A DNA stretch of 64,000 nt. Origin: CAWJMF01 sp963843945 (GTDB lineage Bacteria; Vulcanimicrobiota; Vulcanimicrobiia; Vulcanimicrobiales; Vulcanimicrobiaceae). The position numbers were made by a program, and so were the translations under genes. The notes beneath the pieces were generated by a model, which was given only the letters and a program-made list of their open reading frames with translations, ran no database searches and had not been told where the DNA came from. The stretch lies in contig CAWJMF010000005.1 of the NCBI GenBank assembly GCA_963843945.1, forward strand, positions 62,001-126,000. Reading direction: 5' to 3'. Below, piece by piece: positions 52,070 through 60,534 of this stretch; the first letter of the stretch is position 1, and the number at the start of each line of letters is the position of its first letter.

Positions 52070-53187
52070 TACACGGCAGCCCGGGCGCCGATATCATCGA
52101 GAGCGGCAGCGAGGATTTCGCCGAAGCGCGCGCGTTCGCCGGCCGTTCCCACCGTAACGCGAACGCAACGGTCGAGCGGAGGCGCGCCGGGCTTGCGCAC
52201 GAACACCGCGCGCCGCAAGAGCGCGGCGACCATGGCTTCGGCGCGCTCGCGCGTGCCCAGATCGAAGTTGACGAAATTCGCCGCCGACGGCAGCGTGGCC
52301 AACCCGAGTGTCCGTCCGAGTTCGCGGTACTCGTCGCGACCGCGCGCGACCTCGCGAGAAACTTCGCCGACGAAGTCCGTCGCGCCGAAGGCTGCCAGCG
52401 CCGCCGTCTGCGCCAAACGGCTCACGCCGTATTGCAGCCGGATCTTCCCGAAGGTCTCGATCGTCCCCGCGGCACCAAGCGCGTAGGCGACGCGCAAACC
52501 GGCTAGCCCGTACGCTTTCGAAAACGTCCGCATTCGCACGACGCGCGAGTCGATTCGCTCGCCGAGCAGCTCGTCCGCGCGGACGAAGTCGGCGTAGGCT
52601 TCGTCGAGCACGAGCAGCGCGCGCTCGGGCAGACGGCCCAGAAAATCTTCGACGGCGTTCCGAGTGGCGAAGAAGCCGCTCGGGTTATCGGGATTTGCGA
52701 GATAGACGACCCGCGCGCCCGTCTCGCGCGCCTTGCGCGCCAGCTCGTCGAGGGGGACGCTTCCGCCCGCGGTATAGGGCACCGTCTCCAAGCGCGCACC
52801 GTAGCCCGCAACGTGGTACGCGTACGTTGGATACGTTCCGAGCGCGCACACGCTGACGTCGCCCGGCGCCAAGAAGCCGCGCACCGCCAACCCGAGCAGA
52901 TCGTCGATGCCCGCGCCGACCACGATGTTCTCGACAGCGCAAGCGTGACGCTCGGCGAGCGCGACGCGCAACCTCATCGACTCGGGATCGCCGTACCAAG
53001 AAACGCGGCTGAGATCCTCGCGCATCGCGGCCAGCGCCGCGGGCGGCGGTCCAAAGGCGCTCTCGTTCGCACCCAGCCGCAGCAGCGTGGCAAAGCCGGC
53101 TTGCGCCGCCAGTTCCTCGGGAGCGATGAACGGTCGCGCGACGGGCAGCGCCTCGATCGAGGCCGCGGCCCGAGGGCCTTCGCTCAC
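52069..53187 (-). CDS. hisC: Histidinol-phosphate aminotransferase-like enzyme
   Basis: 372 residues from GTG 53187, overlapping the BON gene stop as GTGA. Fold-type I PLP enzyme: L-G-A-N-E-S-A-F-G-P, Y-L-A-N-P-D-N-P-S-G, L-V-L-D-E-A-Y-A-D-F and the PLP lysine in T-F-S-K-A-Y-G-L-A-G-L-R. HisC catalyses the aminotransfer step of histidine synthesis, but many such paralogues act on aromatic amino acids. No other his gene is here, so the exact substrate is open. Confidence 0.85.
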   Translation of the reverse strand: MSEGPRAAASIEALPVARPFIAPEELAAQAGFATLLRLGANESAFGPPPAALAAMREDLSRVSWYGDPESMRLRVALAERHACAVENIVVGAGIDDLLGLAVRGFLAPGDVSVCALGTYPTYAYHVAGYGARLETVPYTAGGSVPLDELARKARETGARVVYLANPDNPSGFFATRNAVEDFLGRLPERALLVLDEAYADFVRADELLGERIDSRVVRMRTFSKAYGLAGLRVAYALGAAGTIETFGKIRLQYGVSRLAQTAALAAFGATDFVGEVSREVARGRDEYRELGRTLGLATLPSAANFVNFDLGTRERAEAMVAALLRRAVFVRKPGAPPLDRCVRVTVGTAGERARFGEILAAALDDIGARAAV

Positions 53188-53732
53188 GTCTTGACGTCGA
53201 TCCGGTCGACGACGCTCTTCACGCCCGCGGTATGCCGGGCCGTCTGCAAGATCGTCGCTTTGAGCGCTTCGCTTTTGACGCTTCCCGTCAGCGTCACGAC
53301 GCCGGCATGCGCCGAAGGTTTGATGGAAAAAGCGTTGATGCCGGTTTGTCCGAGCAGCGCCGCACTCACTTCGGCCGCAAGCGCGAAGTCTTTGCCCTGC
53401 GTCGTGGCTGACGGCAACTTCGGATCGACGGTGACGCGCGAAGTGACCTGCTTGACGCCCTTGACGCTTTTGGCCGCGTCGGCAAAACGCTGCGCGACTG
53501 CCTCCGATTTCGCACGGCCGCTCAAGGTCACGTTTCCGTCGTGCACGTCGACCGCGACGTGCAGCGCCGAGTCGGCATCGATGCCGACGAGAGCGGCTTC
53601 GATCTGCGCCGCGATGCCGGCGTCGCCGATGACGGCCGGAGCGTTGGTAGCGATCGACTTCGCAGCCTGATCGACATCCTGCGAACAGCCGGTCAGCAAC
53701 ACGATGGCGAGAACAACGAGACAGCGTTTCAT
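53184..53732 (-). CDS. BON-domain lipoprotein
   Basis: 182 residues from ATG 53732 with AAGGAG four bases upstream. A lipoprotein signal ends L-L-T-G-C (about residue 16). Two BON domains follow, with HVAVDVHDGNVTLSGRAKS and GVVTLTGSVKSEALKATIL. BON proteins (OsmY-like) bind membranes and are often stress-induced. It overlaps moeA by ATGA although functionally unrelated. Confidence 0.88.
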   Translation of the reverse strand: MKRCLVVLAIVLLTGCSQDVDQAAKSIATNAPAVIGDAGIAAQIEAALVGIDADSALHVAVDVHDGNVTLSGRAKSEAVAQRFADAAKSVKGVKQVTSRVTVDPKLPSATTQGKDFALAAEVSAALLGQTGINAFSIKPSAHAGVVTLTGSVKSEALKATILQTARHTAGVKSVVDRIDVKT

Positions 53733-55000
53733 CGGGCTCCTTCGACCGGCGCACCGCCGGACGAGAAAAGCGTTACCCGGATCGGCGCTCCGGCCTCGAC
53801 GCTTGCGGGGGATTCGCCGATCGTTGCGAAGCCGGCGGCGCGCGCCAAAAGCGTCGTATGCGACGAGCGAATTGCGAGCGGCTCGGCCAGAAGCCGGCCG
53901 GCGTCCTCGCGCAGCCGCACGGGGACGTACCACGTCCAGCCTTCGCGGCCCGAAAACGGCGCCGCGGCGATTGCCTCGCGCACGCGCGCGCCGCCTGGGA
54001 GCTCGCCGGTCGAGGCAACGACGATCGGACGGGCGATCGCTTCCAAGATCGTCAAGGCCGAGGCGGGATTTCCCGGCAAGCCGATCACCGGTTTGCCGCC
54101 GATCGCGCCGAGGACCGTCGGTTTGCCGGGTTTGACCCGCAGTCCGTGCACGACAACGCCGGGCTCGCCCAGGCTCGAGACGACCTGCGGCGTCAGATCG
54201 CGTGCTCCGACCGAAGACCCGCCGGTCAAAACGACGCCGTCGCATTCGTCCAGCGCCGCGGCGAGCATCGCGCGCAGCTCGTCGAAACGGTCGGGTGCGC
54301 GCGGCAGTTGGACCGGCTCGGCTCCCAGCGCCGCGAGTGCGCCCGCAATGGCGTAGCGATTCGAATCGCGCACCTGCCCGAGTCCCGGCACCACGGATGG
54401 TTCGACGAGTTCGTCACCCGTCGAAACGATCCCGAAACGCGGACGCAGATACACCGCAACCGAGCTGATGCCGAGCGTTGCGAGCACGCCGAGTTCCGGT
54501 CCGCCGATGCGCCGCCCGCGCGACAACGCGAGCGCGCCGGCGCGCACGTCGTCCCCGCGCTGCGTGAGGCAGGCCCCGCTTTCGACCGGCTTGCGCAAGA
54601 AAATCGCGCCGTCGCGTTCGTCGACGTCTTCAAACGGAACGACGGCGTCCGCGCCTTCCGGTAACGCGCCACCCGTCGGAATGCGCAAGGTCTCGTTCGG
54701 ACCGATCGCGCGCGGCGGCGCCGCGCCCATCAGAATCTCGCCGACGATGCGGCGCGCTCCGTCACCCTCTGCGGCGAGTGCGAAACCGTCCATCGTCGAG
54801 CGTGCGTGCGCCGGATGATCCTCGCGCGCGACGGCGTCTTCGGCAAGAACGCGGCCCGCCGCTTGTTCGAGTCCGACCCGCTCGACGCGTGGATCCGCCA
54901 ATTCCACCCGCGAAAAGTACAACGCAAGGGCTTGTTCGGGCGCGAGCAGCCGCTCGGCCACGAAGGGAAGCGTGGGTAGGACCGCTGTGGAATCCCGCAT
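53729..55000 (-). CDS. moeA: Molybdopterin molybdenumtransferase MoeA
   Basis: 423 residues from ATG 55000. The MoeA domains are present: S-T-M-D-G-F-A-L in domain I, the I-P-T-G-G-A-L-P-E-G-A-D-A-V-V segment, G-I-V-S-T-G-D-E-L-V, L-T-G-G-S-S-V-G-A-R-D and G-L-P-G-N-P-A-S-A. It inserts molybdate into adenylated molybdopterin made by the mog product (27.4 kb). It is divergent from serS. Confidence 0.95.
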   Translation of the reverse strand: MRDSTAVLPTLPFVAERLLAPEQALALYFSRVELADPRVERVGLEQAAGRVLAEDAVAREDHPAHARSTMDGFALAAEGDGARRIVGEILMGAAPPRAIGPNETLRIPTGGALPEGADAVVPFEDVDERDGAIFLRKPVESGACLTQRGDDVRAGALALSRGRRIGGPELGVLATLGISSVAVYLRPRFGIVSTGDELVEPSVVPGLGQVRDSNRYAIAGALAALGAEPVQLPRAPDRFDELRAMLAAALDECDGVVLTGGSSVGARDLTPQVVSSLGEPGVVVHGLRVKPGKPTVLGAIGGKPVIGLPGNPASALTILEAIARPIVVASTGELPGGARVREAIAAAPFSGREGWTWYVPVRLREDAGRLLAEPLAIRSSHTTLLARAAGFATIGESPASVEAGAPIRVTLFSSGGAPVEGAR

Positions 55001-55077
55001 AAGGCTCGCTCGACTTTCGCTTTGTGCCGTCCGGGTGCCCCTGCGCATTTCGCCGACGACGGCCTAGAAATGGACCG

Positions 55078-56358
55078 ATGCTAGACTTAGCGCTCTTGCG
55101 GCGCGACCCCGAGCGCGTTCGCCGTATCGCGGCGCGCCGCCCAGCCGGTGCGGCCTTCGTCGACGAGGTGCTCGCGCTCGACGCGAAGCTGCGTGCGGCG
55201 CGTACCGGCGTGGAAACGCTAAAGGCCGAAAAGAACGCGCTGACCGCACAGATCTCGAAGGCCCCCGACCGCGCCGCCGCGGCGCAACGCCTGCGACCCG
55301 CGATCGCCGCGCTCGACGAACGCATCGCGCTGGCCGGCGCGACAATCCCGGCGCTCGAAACGGAGATCGACGCGATCCTCTCCGAAGTGCCGAATCTGCT
55401 CGACGATTCCGTCCCGCAAGGCGCGGGAGAGAACGACAACGTCGTGGTGCGGAGCGCCGGCGAGCCGGCAAGCTTCGATTTTGCGCCCAAACCGCATTGG
55501 GAGATCGGCGAAGCGCTCGGCATCCTCGATTTCGAGCGCGCCGCGAAGCTCTCGGGAAGCCGTTTCGCCGTGTTGCGCGGGAAAGGCGCGCGGCTTTCGC
55601 GCGCGCTCGCGAACTTTTTTCTCGATCGCGCCGCACGGCGTTCCTACGCCGAAATATCGCCGCCGGTACTGGTCAACCGCGAGACGATGTGGTCGACGGG
55701 ACAGCTCACCAAATTCGCCGACGCGATGTTCCGCGATCCCGACGCGGATCTGTTTATGATTCCAACGTCGGAAGTGCCGCTGACGGCGTTGCACAAAGAC
55801 GAGATCCTCGACGGTGCCGCGTTGCCGCTGCGCTACACGGCCTATACGCCCTGCTTCCGCAAGGAGGCCGGCGCCGCGGGCAAGGACACGCGCGGCTTGA
55901 TCAGGCTGCACCAGTTCGACAAAGTCGAGCTCGTCTGGCTGACCGAGCCCGAGCGTTCGTTCGAAGCGCTCGAGCAGTTGACGCGCGATGCGGGCGACCT
56001 CCTGGCCGAACTCGGCTTGCCCTACCGAGTCGTCGCGCTCTGCAGCGCCGACGTCGGCTTCAATGCGGCCAAGACGTACGACCTCGAGGTCTGGTTGCCG
56101 GGCCAGGATGCGTACCGCGAGATCAGCTCGTGCTCGAACTGCACCGATTTCCAAGCCCGCCGCGCCGCGATTCGCTTCCGGCGCGAGCCCAAGGCGAAAC
56201 CCGAACTGGTGCACACGCTCAACGGCTCGGGCCTCGCCGTCGGCCGCAGCATCGTCGCGATCCTCGAAAACTACCAGCGCGCCGACGGGAGCGTGCGCGT
56301 TCCCGACGCGCTCGTACCCTATACCGGCTTCGACTCGATCGAGCCCGATCCGGCCTAG
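55078..56358 (+). CDS. serS: Seryl-tRNA synthetase
   Basis: 426 residues from ATG 55078. The N-terminal antiparallel coiled-coil arm (about 20-105) is followed by class II motifs: motif 2 in Y-T-P-C-F-R-K-E-A-G-A-A-G-K-D-T-R-G and motif 3 in N-G-S-G-L-A-V-G-R. T-S-E-V-P-L-T is the serine-binding loop. The stop overlaps the NUDIX stop on the other strand within CTAG. Confidence 0.97.
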   Translation: MLDLALLRRDPERVRRIAARRPAGAAFVDEVLALDAKLRAARTGVETLKAEKNALTAQISKAPDRAAAAQRLRPAIAALDERIALAGATIPALETEIDAILSEVPNLLDDSVPQGAGENDNVVVRSAGEPASFDFAPKPHWEIGEALGILDFERAAKLSGSRFAVLRGKGARLSRALANFFLDRAARRSYAEISPPVLVNRETMWSTGQLTKFADAMFRDPDADLFMIPTSEVPLTALHKDEILDGAALPLRYTAYTPCFRKEAGAAGKDTRGLIRLHQFDKVELVWLTEPERSFEALEQLTRDAGDLLAELGLPYRVVALCSADVGFNAAKTYDLEVWLPGQDAYREISSCSNCTDFQARRAAIRFRREPKAKPELVHTLNGSGLAVGRSIVAILENYQRADGSVRVPDALVPYTGFDSIEPDPA

Positions 56359-56924
56359 AGCAAGCGTGTCTTCGCAGCGAGCCGGCGCACCGAACCGTCG
56401 ACGCCGAACGTCTCGAGCGCGTCGAGCGGAACCCAGGCGAGTGCGTGCGACTCGTCGCTGAGGTGCAGCTCTTCCAGCGGGTCGGCGAAAAACGCAAAGC
56501 GCACGTCGTAGTGGAGATGGGCGGCCTCTGCGCCGCGCGCCGGTATCGGGTGAACGTCGACGTCGTAGATGGCTTCTTGGGCGAGGACGATGCGCGCAAG
56601 GCCGGACTCTTCGGTCGCCTCGCGCAGCGCAACGCGGCGAATGTCGGAATCGCCGTCGGCGTGGCCGCCCAGCTGGACCCAAATCCCGAGCTTGCGGTGG
56701 TGCGTCAGCAGCGCGTGGCGCAGCGCGCGATCGACGATCCAGGCCGAACCGGTCACGTGGCCGCGCGGGAGACTCCGTTCGAAGCAGCGCGGCTCGGCGC
56801 GCACGAAGCGCAAGAGTTCTTCGGCCATTGCGGCCTCGCGTGCGTCGCCAGCGTGGTATTGGGAAAGTTCGGCGATCAAGCGTTCCCGGCTCGGGGGATC
56901 GGCGCGGGACGCAGCAAATTCCAT
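56355..56924 (-). CDS. NUDIX hydrolase
   Basis: 189 residues from ATG 56924. The Nudix box G-H-A-D-G-D-S-D-I-R-R-V-A-L-R-E-A-T-E-E-S-G-L is complete in its REUxEExGU part. An N-terminal helical extension (about 50 residues) with an F-E-R-S-L-P-R-G-H-V-T-G-S-A-W-I-V segment is typical of one uncharacterised NUDIX group. The substrate is unknown. The start is only three bases from the divergent secreted-protein gene. Confidence 0.88.
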   Translation of the reverse strand: MEFAASRADPPSRERLIAELSQYHAGDAREAAMAEELLRFVRAEPRCFERSLPRGHVTGSAWIVDRALRHALLTHHRKLGIWVQLGGHADGDSDIRRVALREATEESGLARIVLAQEAIYDVDVHPIPARGAEAAHLHYDVRFAFFADPLEELHLSDESHALAWVPLDALETFGVDGSVRRLAAKTRLL

Positions 56925-56927
56925 CGC

Positions 56928-57326
56928 ATGAAAAGCAATCGACGCTTGGTGCTGGCCGTCCTGGTCGCCGCGCTCGCCGTTCCCGCGAGCGCGCTCGCCG
57001 CCACGACCACGGCTCCTCAGAACCTCACGCTGCAGGCCGCGATGCGGCCGCACAACAGCCAGAGCGTCCCCTATTCCGGCATCTTGAAGATCAAGATCGA
57101 GCCCGACGGGATCGTCAACGGAACCTACGTCTCGAATTCGATCCGGCCCGATCCGAGCAACGGGAAGATCGTCCCCGTCACCGGCGGCTTGACGGGCACG
57201 AATATCCATCTTTCGTTCGGTACGGGCGGTACGATGCGCGTAACCGGAACGTTCCACAACGGTCACATCGTCGGCACGGCTTACCGCAAGGGACAGATCT
57301 TCGATTTCGAAGCCATCGTGAAATAA
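56928..57326 (+). CDS. Small secreted protein, hypothetical
   Basis: 132 residues from ATG 56928. A signal peptide ends near A-L-A (about 24). The mature part is beta-rich with repeated glycine/threonine turns (GTYVSNSIRPDPSNGK, GTNIHLSFGTGGTMRVTGTF). No family recognised. Its promoter must lie inside the divergent NUDIX gene. Confidence 0.75.
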   Translation: MKSNRRLVLAVLVAALAVPASALAATTTAPQNLTLQAAMRPHNSQSVPYSGILKIKIEPDGIVNGTYVSNSIRPDPSNGKIVPVTGGLTGTNIHLSFGTGGTMRVTGTFHNGHIVGTAYRKGQIFDFEAIVK

Positions 57327-57360
57327 CCGCTGTGTCGGAAGGGCCGGCTTCCGCAAAGCG

Positions 57361-57412
57361 GGTACTTGGCGAAGGGCCCGAGGCTTTCGGGTACCTCGCC
57401 TTCTTCTTTCTC
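57361..57412 (+). terminator. Intrinsic terminator / attenuator hairpin
   Basis: Nested stems GGCGA/TCGCC (57368-57372 with 57396-57400) and CCCGA/TCGGG (57377-57381 with 57387-57391) are followed by TTCTTCTTTCT. It ends the upstream secreted-protein transcript, only a few bases before the Shine-Dalgarno of the next gene. Confidence 0.55.
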
Positions 57413-57424
57413 CTAGGAGTTCGC

Positions 57425-57778
57425 ATGCGTATTTCACGCCTGCTTGCCGGTCTGGCATTGCCCTTTGCTCTCGCGCTGCCGTGCGCGGTTCTCGCACAGC
57501 AACCCGGCTCGGGATCCGGCGCGATGGCCGGGATGAGCCCCGCCCAAGTTCAAAGCGCCGTCAAGACTTCGCTGCAGAGCGTCAACCTGACGCCGCGGCA
57601 GAAACTTCAAATCAAACCGATGGTCCAAAACTATCAACAAGAGACCGCGGGCGCCGACGCCGCGACCAAGAAATCGGCGCAGGAAGCGCTGCTCAAGAAC
57701 ATCTACGGGGTCCTCACGCCGCAGCAGCAAACCGAATTCAAAGCCTCGATGAAGGCGCAGCTCCAGAACGCCCACTAA
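57425..57778 (+). CDS. Small periplasmic protein, Spy/CpxP-like or DUF-type
   Basis: 117 residues from ATG 57425 with TAGGAG five bases upstream. A signal peptide ends at V-L-A (about 24). The rest is helical and Gln/Lys-rich: NLTPRQKLQIKPMVQNYQQE followed by L-T-P-Q-Q-Q-T-E-F-K. The L-T-x-x-Q-x-x-x-F pattern recalls LTxxQ proteins of the Spy/CpxP group, which are periplasmic chaperones. The match is suggestive only. Confidence 0.7.
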   Translation: MRISRLLAGLALPFALALPCAVLAQQPGSGSGAMAGMSPAQVQSAVKTSLQSVNLTPRQKLQIKPMVQNYQQETAGADAATKKSAQEALLKNIYGVLTPQQQTEFKASMKAQLQNAH

Positions 57779-57845
57779 GACGCGCCGCGAGCGTTTCGAC
57801 TTCTTCGTCGACGTCGCCGCGGTCGGTTTAATCTCACTCGCGACG

Positions 57846-58400
57846 GTGCTTACCGCCTGGTGCGGTTACCAGGCGGCGCGCTGGAGCACGCTGGCGACCC
57901 GGCAGTACCAGGAAGCGAGTTCGACGCGTCTGGGCGGCGCGACGCACGCGGCGCGGGCGAACGCGCTCCAGATCGTCGACGTCAACCTCTTCCTCCAATA
58001 CATCATCGCGGTCGACGAAAACCACATCGCGGTGCGCGACTTCATCGCCAAGCGCTTCCGTACCGAAATGCGGCCGGCGTTCGACGCATGGCTGGCGACG
58101 CATCCGCTGACGAATCCGCACGCGCCCACGTCGCCGTTCGTCATGCCGCAGTACAAGCTCGGCGAGAACGAACTGGCCGATAAGATGCAAGCCGCCGCCG
58201 GCGAGAAGTTCGCCGCGGGCCAGCAAGCCAACGAGACCGGCGACGACTACGTGCGGCTCACCGTGATCTTCGCCGCGGTCTCTTTCTTAGCCGGCATCTG
58301 CACGCGCTTTCCGTATCCGATTCACGGCGTGGTCGTCGGCATCGGTTTCGTCATGCTGATCGTCGGCCTGTTTCAGCTGGTGCAGCAGCCGCTGCGTTAA
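57846..58400 (+). CDS. Membrane protein, DUF4337-like (true start probably upstream)
   Basis: 184 residues from GTG 57846. Three hydrophobic segments are visible, two of them at the C-terminus (LTVIFAAVSFLAGICT, GVVVGIGFVMLIVGLFQLV). In-frame sequence R-R-E-R-F-D-F-F-V-D-V-A-A-V-G-L-I-S-L-A before the GTG completes the first helix and looks genuinely coding from about 57780. No canonical start exists there. The W-C-G-Y-Q-A-A-R-W-S segment is typical of an uncharacterised bacterial family. Convergent with the aquaporin gene, sharing TTAA stops. Confidence 0.75.
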   Translation: MLTAWCGYQAARWSTLATRQYQEASSTRLGGATHAARANALQIVDVNLFLQYIIAVDENHIAVRDFIAKRFRTEMRPAFDAWLATHPLTNPHAPTSPFVMPQYKLGENELADKMQAAAGEKFAAGQQANETGDDYVRLTVIFAAVSFLAGICTRFPYPIHGVVVGIGFVMLIVGLFQLVQQPLR

Positions 58401-59191
58401 CGCTCCGGCTCCTCGAGGCCGAGCATTCCCTGAGCCGCTAAGGCCCCGGCCGCCGTGGGCGGCCCCTTAAGGATCGTCTCGAATACGACGCCGAGCAGCG
58501 CTCCGGCCAGCGGGCCGAGCACGTACACCCACGTCGTGGAGAAATCGCCGCGAGCCAGATCGGGAGCGAACGATCGGACCGGGTTCATCGATGCGCCGCT
58601 CACCGGTGCGGCCCAAAGTCCGGCGAGCGCGATGTAGCCGCCGACGGCGATCGCCCCGTTGGTGCCGATGTTTCGCGCGCCCGAGGCCGTGCCTAAAATT
58701 GCGTTGACCAATCCCGCGGTAAGCAAGATCTCGATGAAGAAGGCGCGCCAAGGCCCGAACGCCGGATCGGGAACGGTTGCGCCCGCTTGACCGGCGAGGC
58801 CGAACATCGCGCGCAAGAAGAACGCAGCCACGATGCCGCCGGCAAACTGCGCGAGGATGTAGCCGGGAACGCGGGGCCACGGGAAGTTGCGCCGCACCGC
58901 AAACGCGAGGGTCACGGCGGGATTGAGGTGCGCCCCGCTGACGGCTCCCATAAAGTAAATGATCGTCATGACCATCAAGCCCGGCGCGATGACGGCCATC
59001 GCGAGGGTGACCGCGCCGTGGCTTCGAGCCGATACTACCGACGCGCCCGCCGCAACGACGACCAGCAAAAACGTTCCCCAAGCTTCCGCGAAGACGCGCC
59101 GCCCCTCGCGGCCCGGATCGAAAAATTCCTTAGCCTCGGTGCGGGCTTGCAGCGCCCGAAGCTCGCGATCGTCGAATGCTGCCTTAAGCAT
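58397..59191 (-). CDS. MIP-family aquaporin / glycerol channel with NPV second motif
   Basis: 264 residues. Six hydrophobic segments follow an N-terminal cytoplasmic stretch of about 30 residues. The first pore motif is S-G-A-H-L-N-P-A-V-T. The second is S-G-A-S-M-N-P-V-R-S, so the usual alanine of NPA is valine, while the selectivity-filter arginine is retained. Water transport is more likely than glycerol given the compact length, but the altered motif makes this uncertain. Confidence 0.9.
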   Translation of the reverse strand: MLKAAFDDRELRALQARTEAKEFFDPGREGRRVFAEAWGTFLLVVVAAGASVVSARSHGAVTLAMAVIAPGLMVMTIIYFMGAVSGAHLNPAVTLAFAVRRNFPWPRVPGYILAQFAGGIVAAFFLRAMFGLAGQAGATVPDPAFGPWRAFFIEILLTAGLVNAILGTASGARNIGTNGAIAVGGYIALAGLWAAPVSGASMNPVRSFAPDLARGDFSTTWVYVLGPLAGALLGVVFETILKGPPTAAGALAAQGMLGLEEPER

Positions 59192-59309
59192 GTCTTAAGC
59201 ATATAACAGTTAAGCGCGCCTTTTTCCAGGCCATTCACCGCAAATCGCGTTCGTCTCGCCCCAAAGGCTGCGCTCGGCGCCTCTCGCCGCAACGGCAATC
59301 GGTGCTCGC

Positions 59310-59912
59310 CTAGGGTCCGAGTCCGCTCACCGCGAGATAAAAACTGGCCCCGTTCGCCACGAACGTGGTCGACGTCTTGCGAATCGAATCGAGGAACGGA
59401 TCGGAGGACGCTTTGGGGTCGAGCGAGATTCCGGGCGGAACGGCAAACGTCGTCTCGACGCTCATGACGGTCGCGCCGATGACCATTTCGCAGACGTCGG
59501 CCACCTGGGCCTTGATCTTGTTGGAATGCGCGCTGCAATTCGCCCGGTAGTTGCCCATGCGGTAGATCACCGGATTCGCCGCGACGTCGAAACCGCTGCG
59601 CGACCAGAGGGTCGGATACTTCTTCTTCAAGCTCGCGTCATCGTCGTACAGGTCGAAGCGCAGGAGCGTGACGGCGTGGTCGGCGGTCCGCGTAAAGGTG
59701 TAGAGAACCGGCCGCGGATTCGAACCCGGCGGCTCGCTCGAGATGGGCGTCTCGTAGCCGCTGGGGATGGCCCGCTCCGGGTAGATCGTGTGCATCAAAC
59801 GGTCGGCGAGCGTCGTCGCCGAGGGATCGGCCGGAACCGCCGATGGCGTCGTCGCGCACAGCAGCGCGAAAAAGCACGAAGCCGCCAGCGCTCGCGTCGA
59901 GTTGACCGCCAT
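59310..59912 (-). CDS. Secreted hypothetical protein
   Basis: 200 residues from ATG 59912 with GGAAGGAAA upstream. A signal peptide ends near A-V-P-A (about 28). The mature domain has three cysteines (A-N-C-S-A-H-S, V-A-D-V-C-E among them) and mixed alpha/beta composition. I do not recognise a family. It lies just downstream of the DsbA-like gene on the same strand. The 118 bases between it and the aquaporin gene contain nothing I can assign. Confidence 0.75.
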   Translation of the reverse strand: MAVNSTRALAASCFFALLCATTPSAVPADPSATTLADRLMHTIYPERAIPSGYETPISSEPPGSNPRPVLYTFTRTADHAVTLLRFDLYDDDASLKKKYPTLWSRSGFDVAANPVIYRMGNYRANCSAHSNKIKAQVADVCEMVIGATVMSVETTFAVPPGISLDPKASSDPFLDSIRKTSTTFVANGASFYLAVSGLGP

Positions 59913-59925
59913 CCGTTTCCTTCCC

Positions 59926-60474
59926 TTAGCGAACGCCCTCGGCCGACAAGGCCCGCTCGATCGTTTCGCCGAGCGCCTCGACCGACACTTCGTCGCCGTA
60001 GGCGAAACCGTTGATGAAGAGCGCGGGCGTTCCTTCGACGCCGCTTTCCTCGCCCGAGCGTACGTCGCTCTCGATCCGCCGGCGATACGTGTGATGCTGG
60101 ATCGCAGCAGCGATCTTCTCACCGGGAACACCGCTCGCTTCGCCGTAGGCGCTCAGCTGAGGATCCGTCAGCGCCGACTGGTGCCGGTAGAGCTGATCGT
60201 ACATTTCCCAAAATTTCCCGGCGCTCGCAGCGGCCTCGGCGGCTTCCGCCGCGGCCTCGGCGTGCGGGTGCATGGGCAGCGGAAAGTGGCGGAAAACCAG
60301 TGCCACGCGTTGCCCGTACTTTGCGCGAATCGCCTCGAGCACGAGGTAGGCCTCGCCGCAATAAGGACATTCGAAGTCGCCGAACTCCGTGATGACGACC
60401 GGTGCTGTAAGCGAACCGCGCACGTGATCGCGTTCGCTCGGTTCGGGGATGAGATCGGTTCCCTCTTGCGCCAT
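59926..60474 (-). CDS. DsbA/thioredoxin-fold protein
   Basis: 182 residues with the F-E-C-P-Y-C-G active site near residue 37 and the helical insertion of DsbA-type oxidoreductases; the cis-Pro loop is G-V-E-G-T-P-A-L-F-I-N-G. No signal peptide is visible, so it may be cytoplasmic, like the FrnE or DSBA-oxidoreductase groups. AAAGGA lies nine bases before the ATG. Confidence 0.88.
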   Translation of the reverse strand: MAQEGTDLIPEPSERDHVRGSLTAPVVITEFGDFECPYCGEAYLVLEAIRAKYGQRVALVFRHFPLPMHPHAEAAAEAAEAAASAGKFWEMYDQLYRHQSALTDPQLSAYGEASGVPGEKIAAAIQHHTYRRRIESDVRSGEESGVEGTPALFINGFAYGDEVSVEALGETIERALSAEGVR

Positions 60475-60534
60475 CGTTTCGCGTCCTTTCGCGGCAGCGT
60501 GCGTCTTCAGGACCGTTTCCCCAGACGGCGAGTT

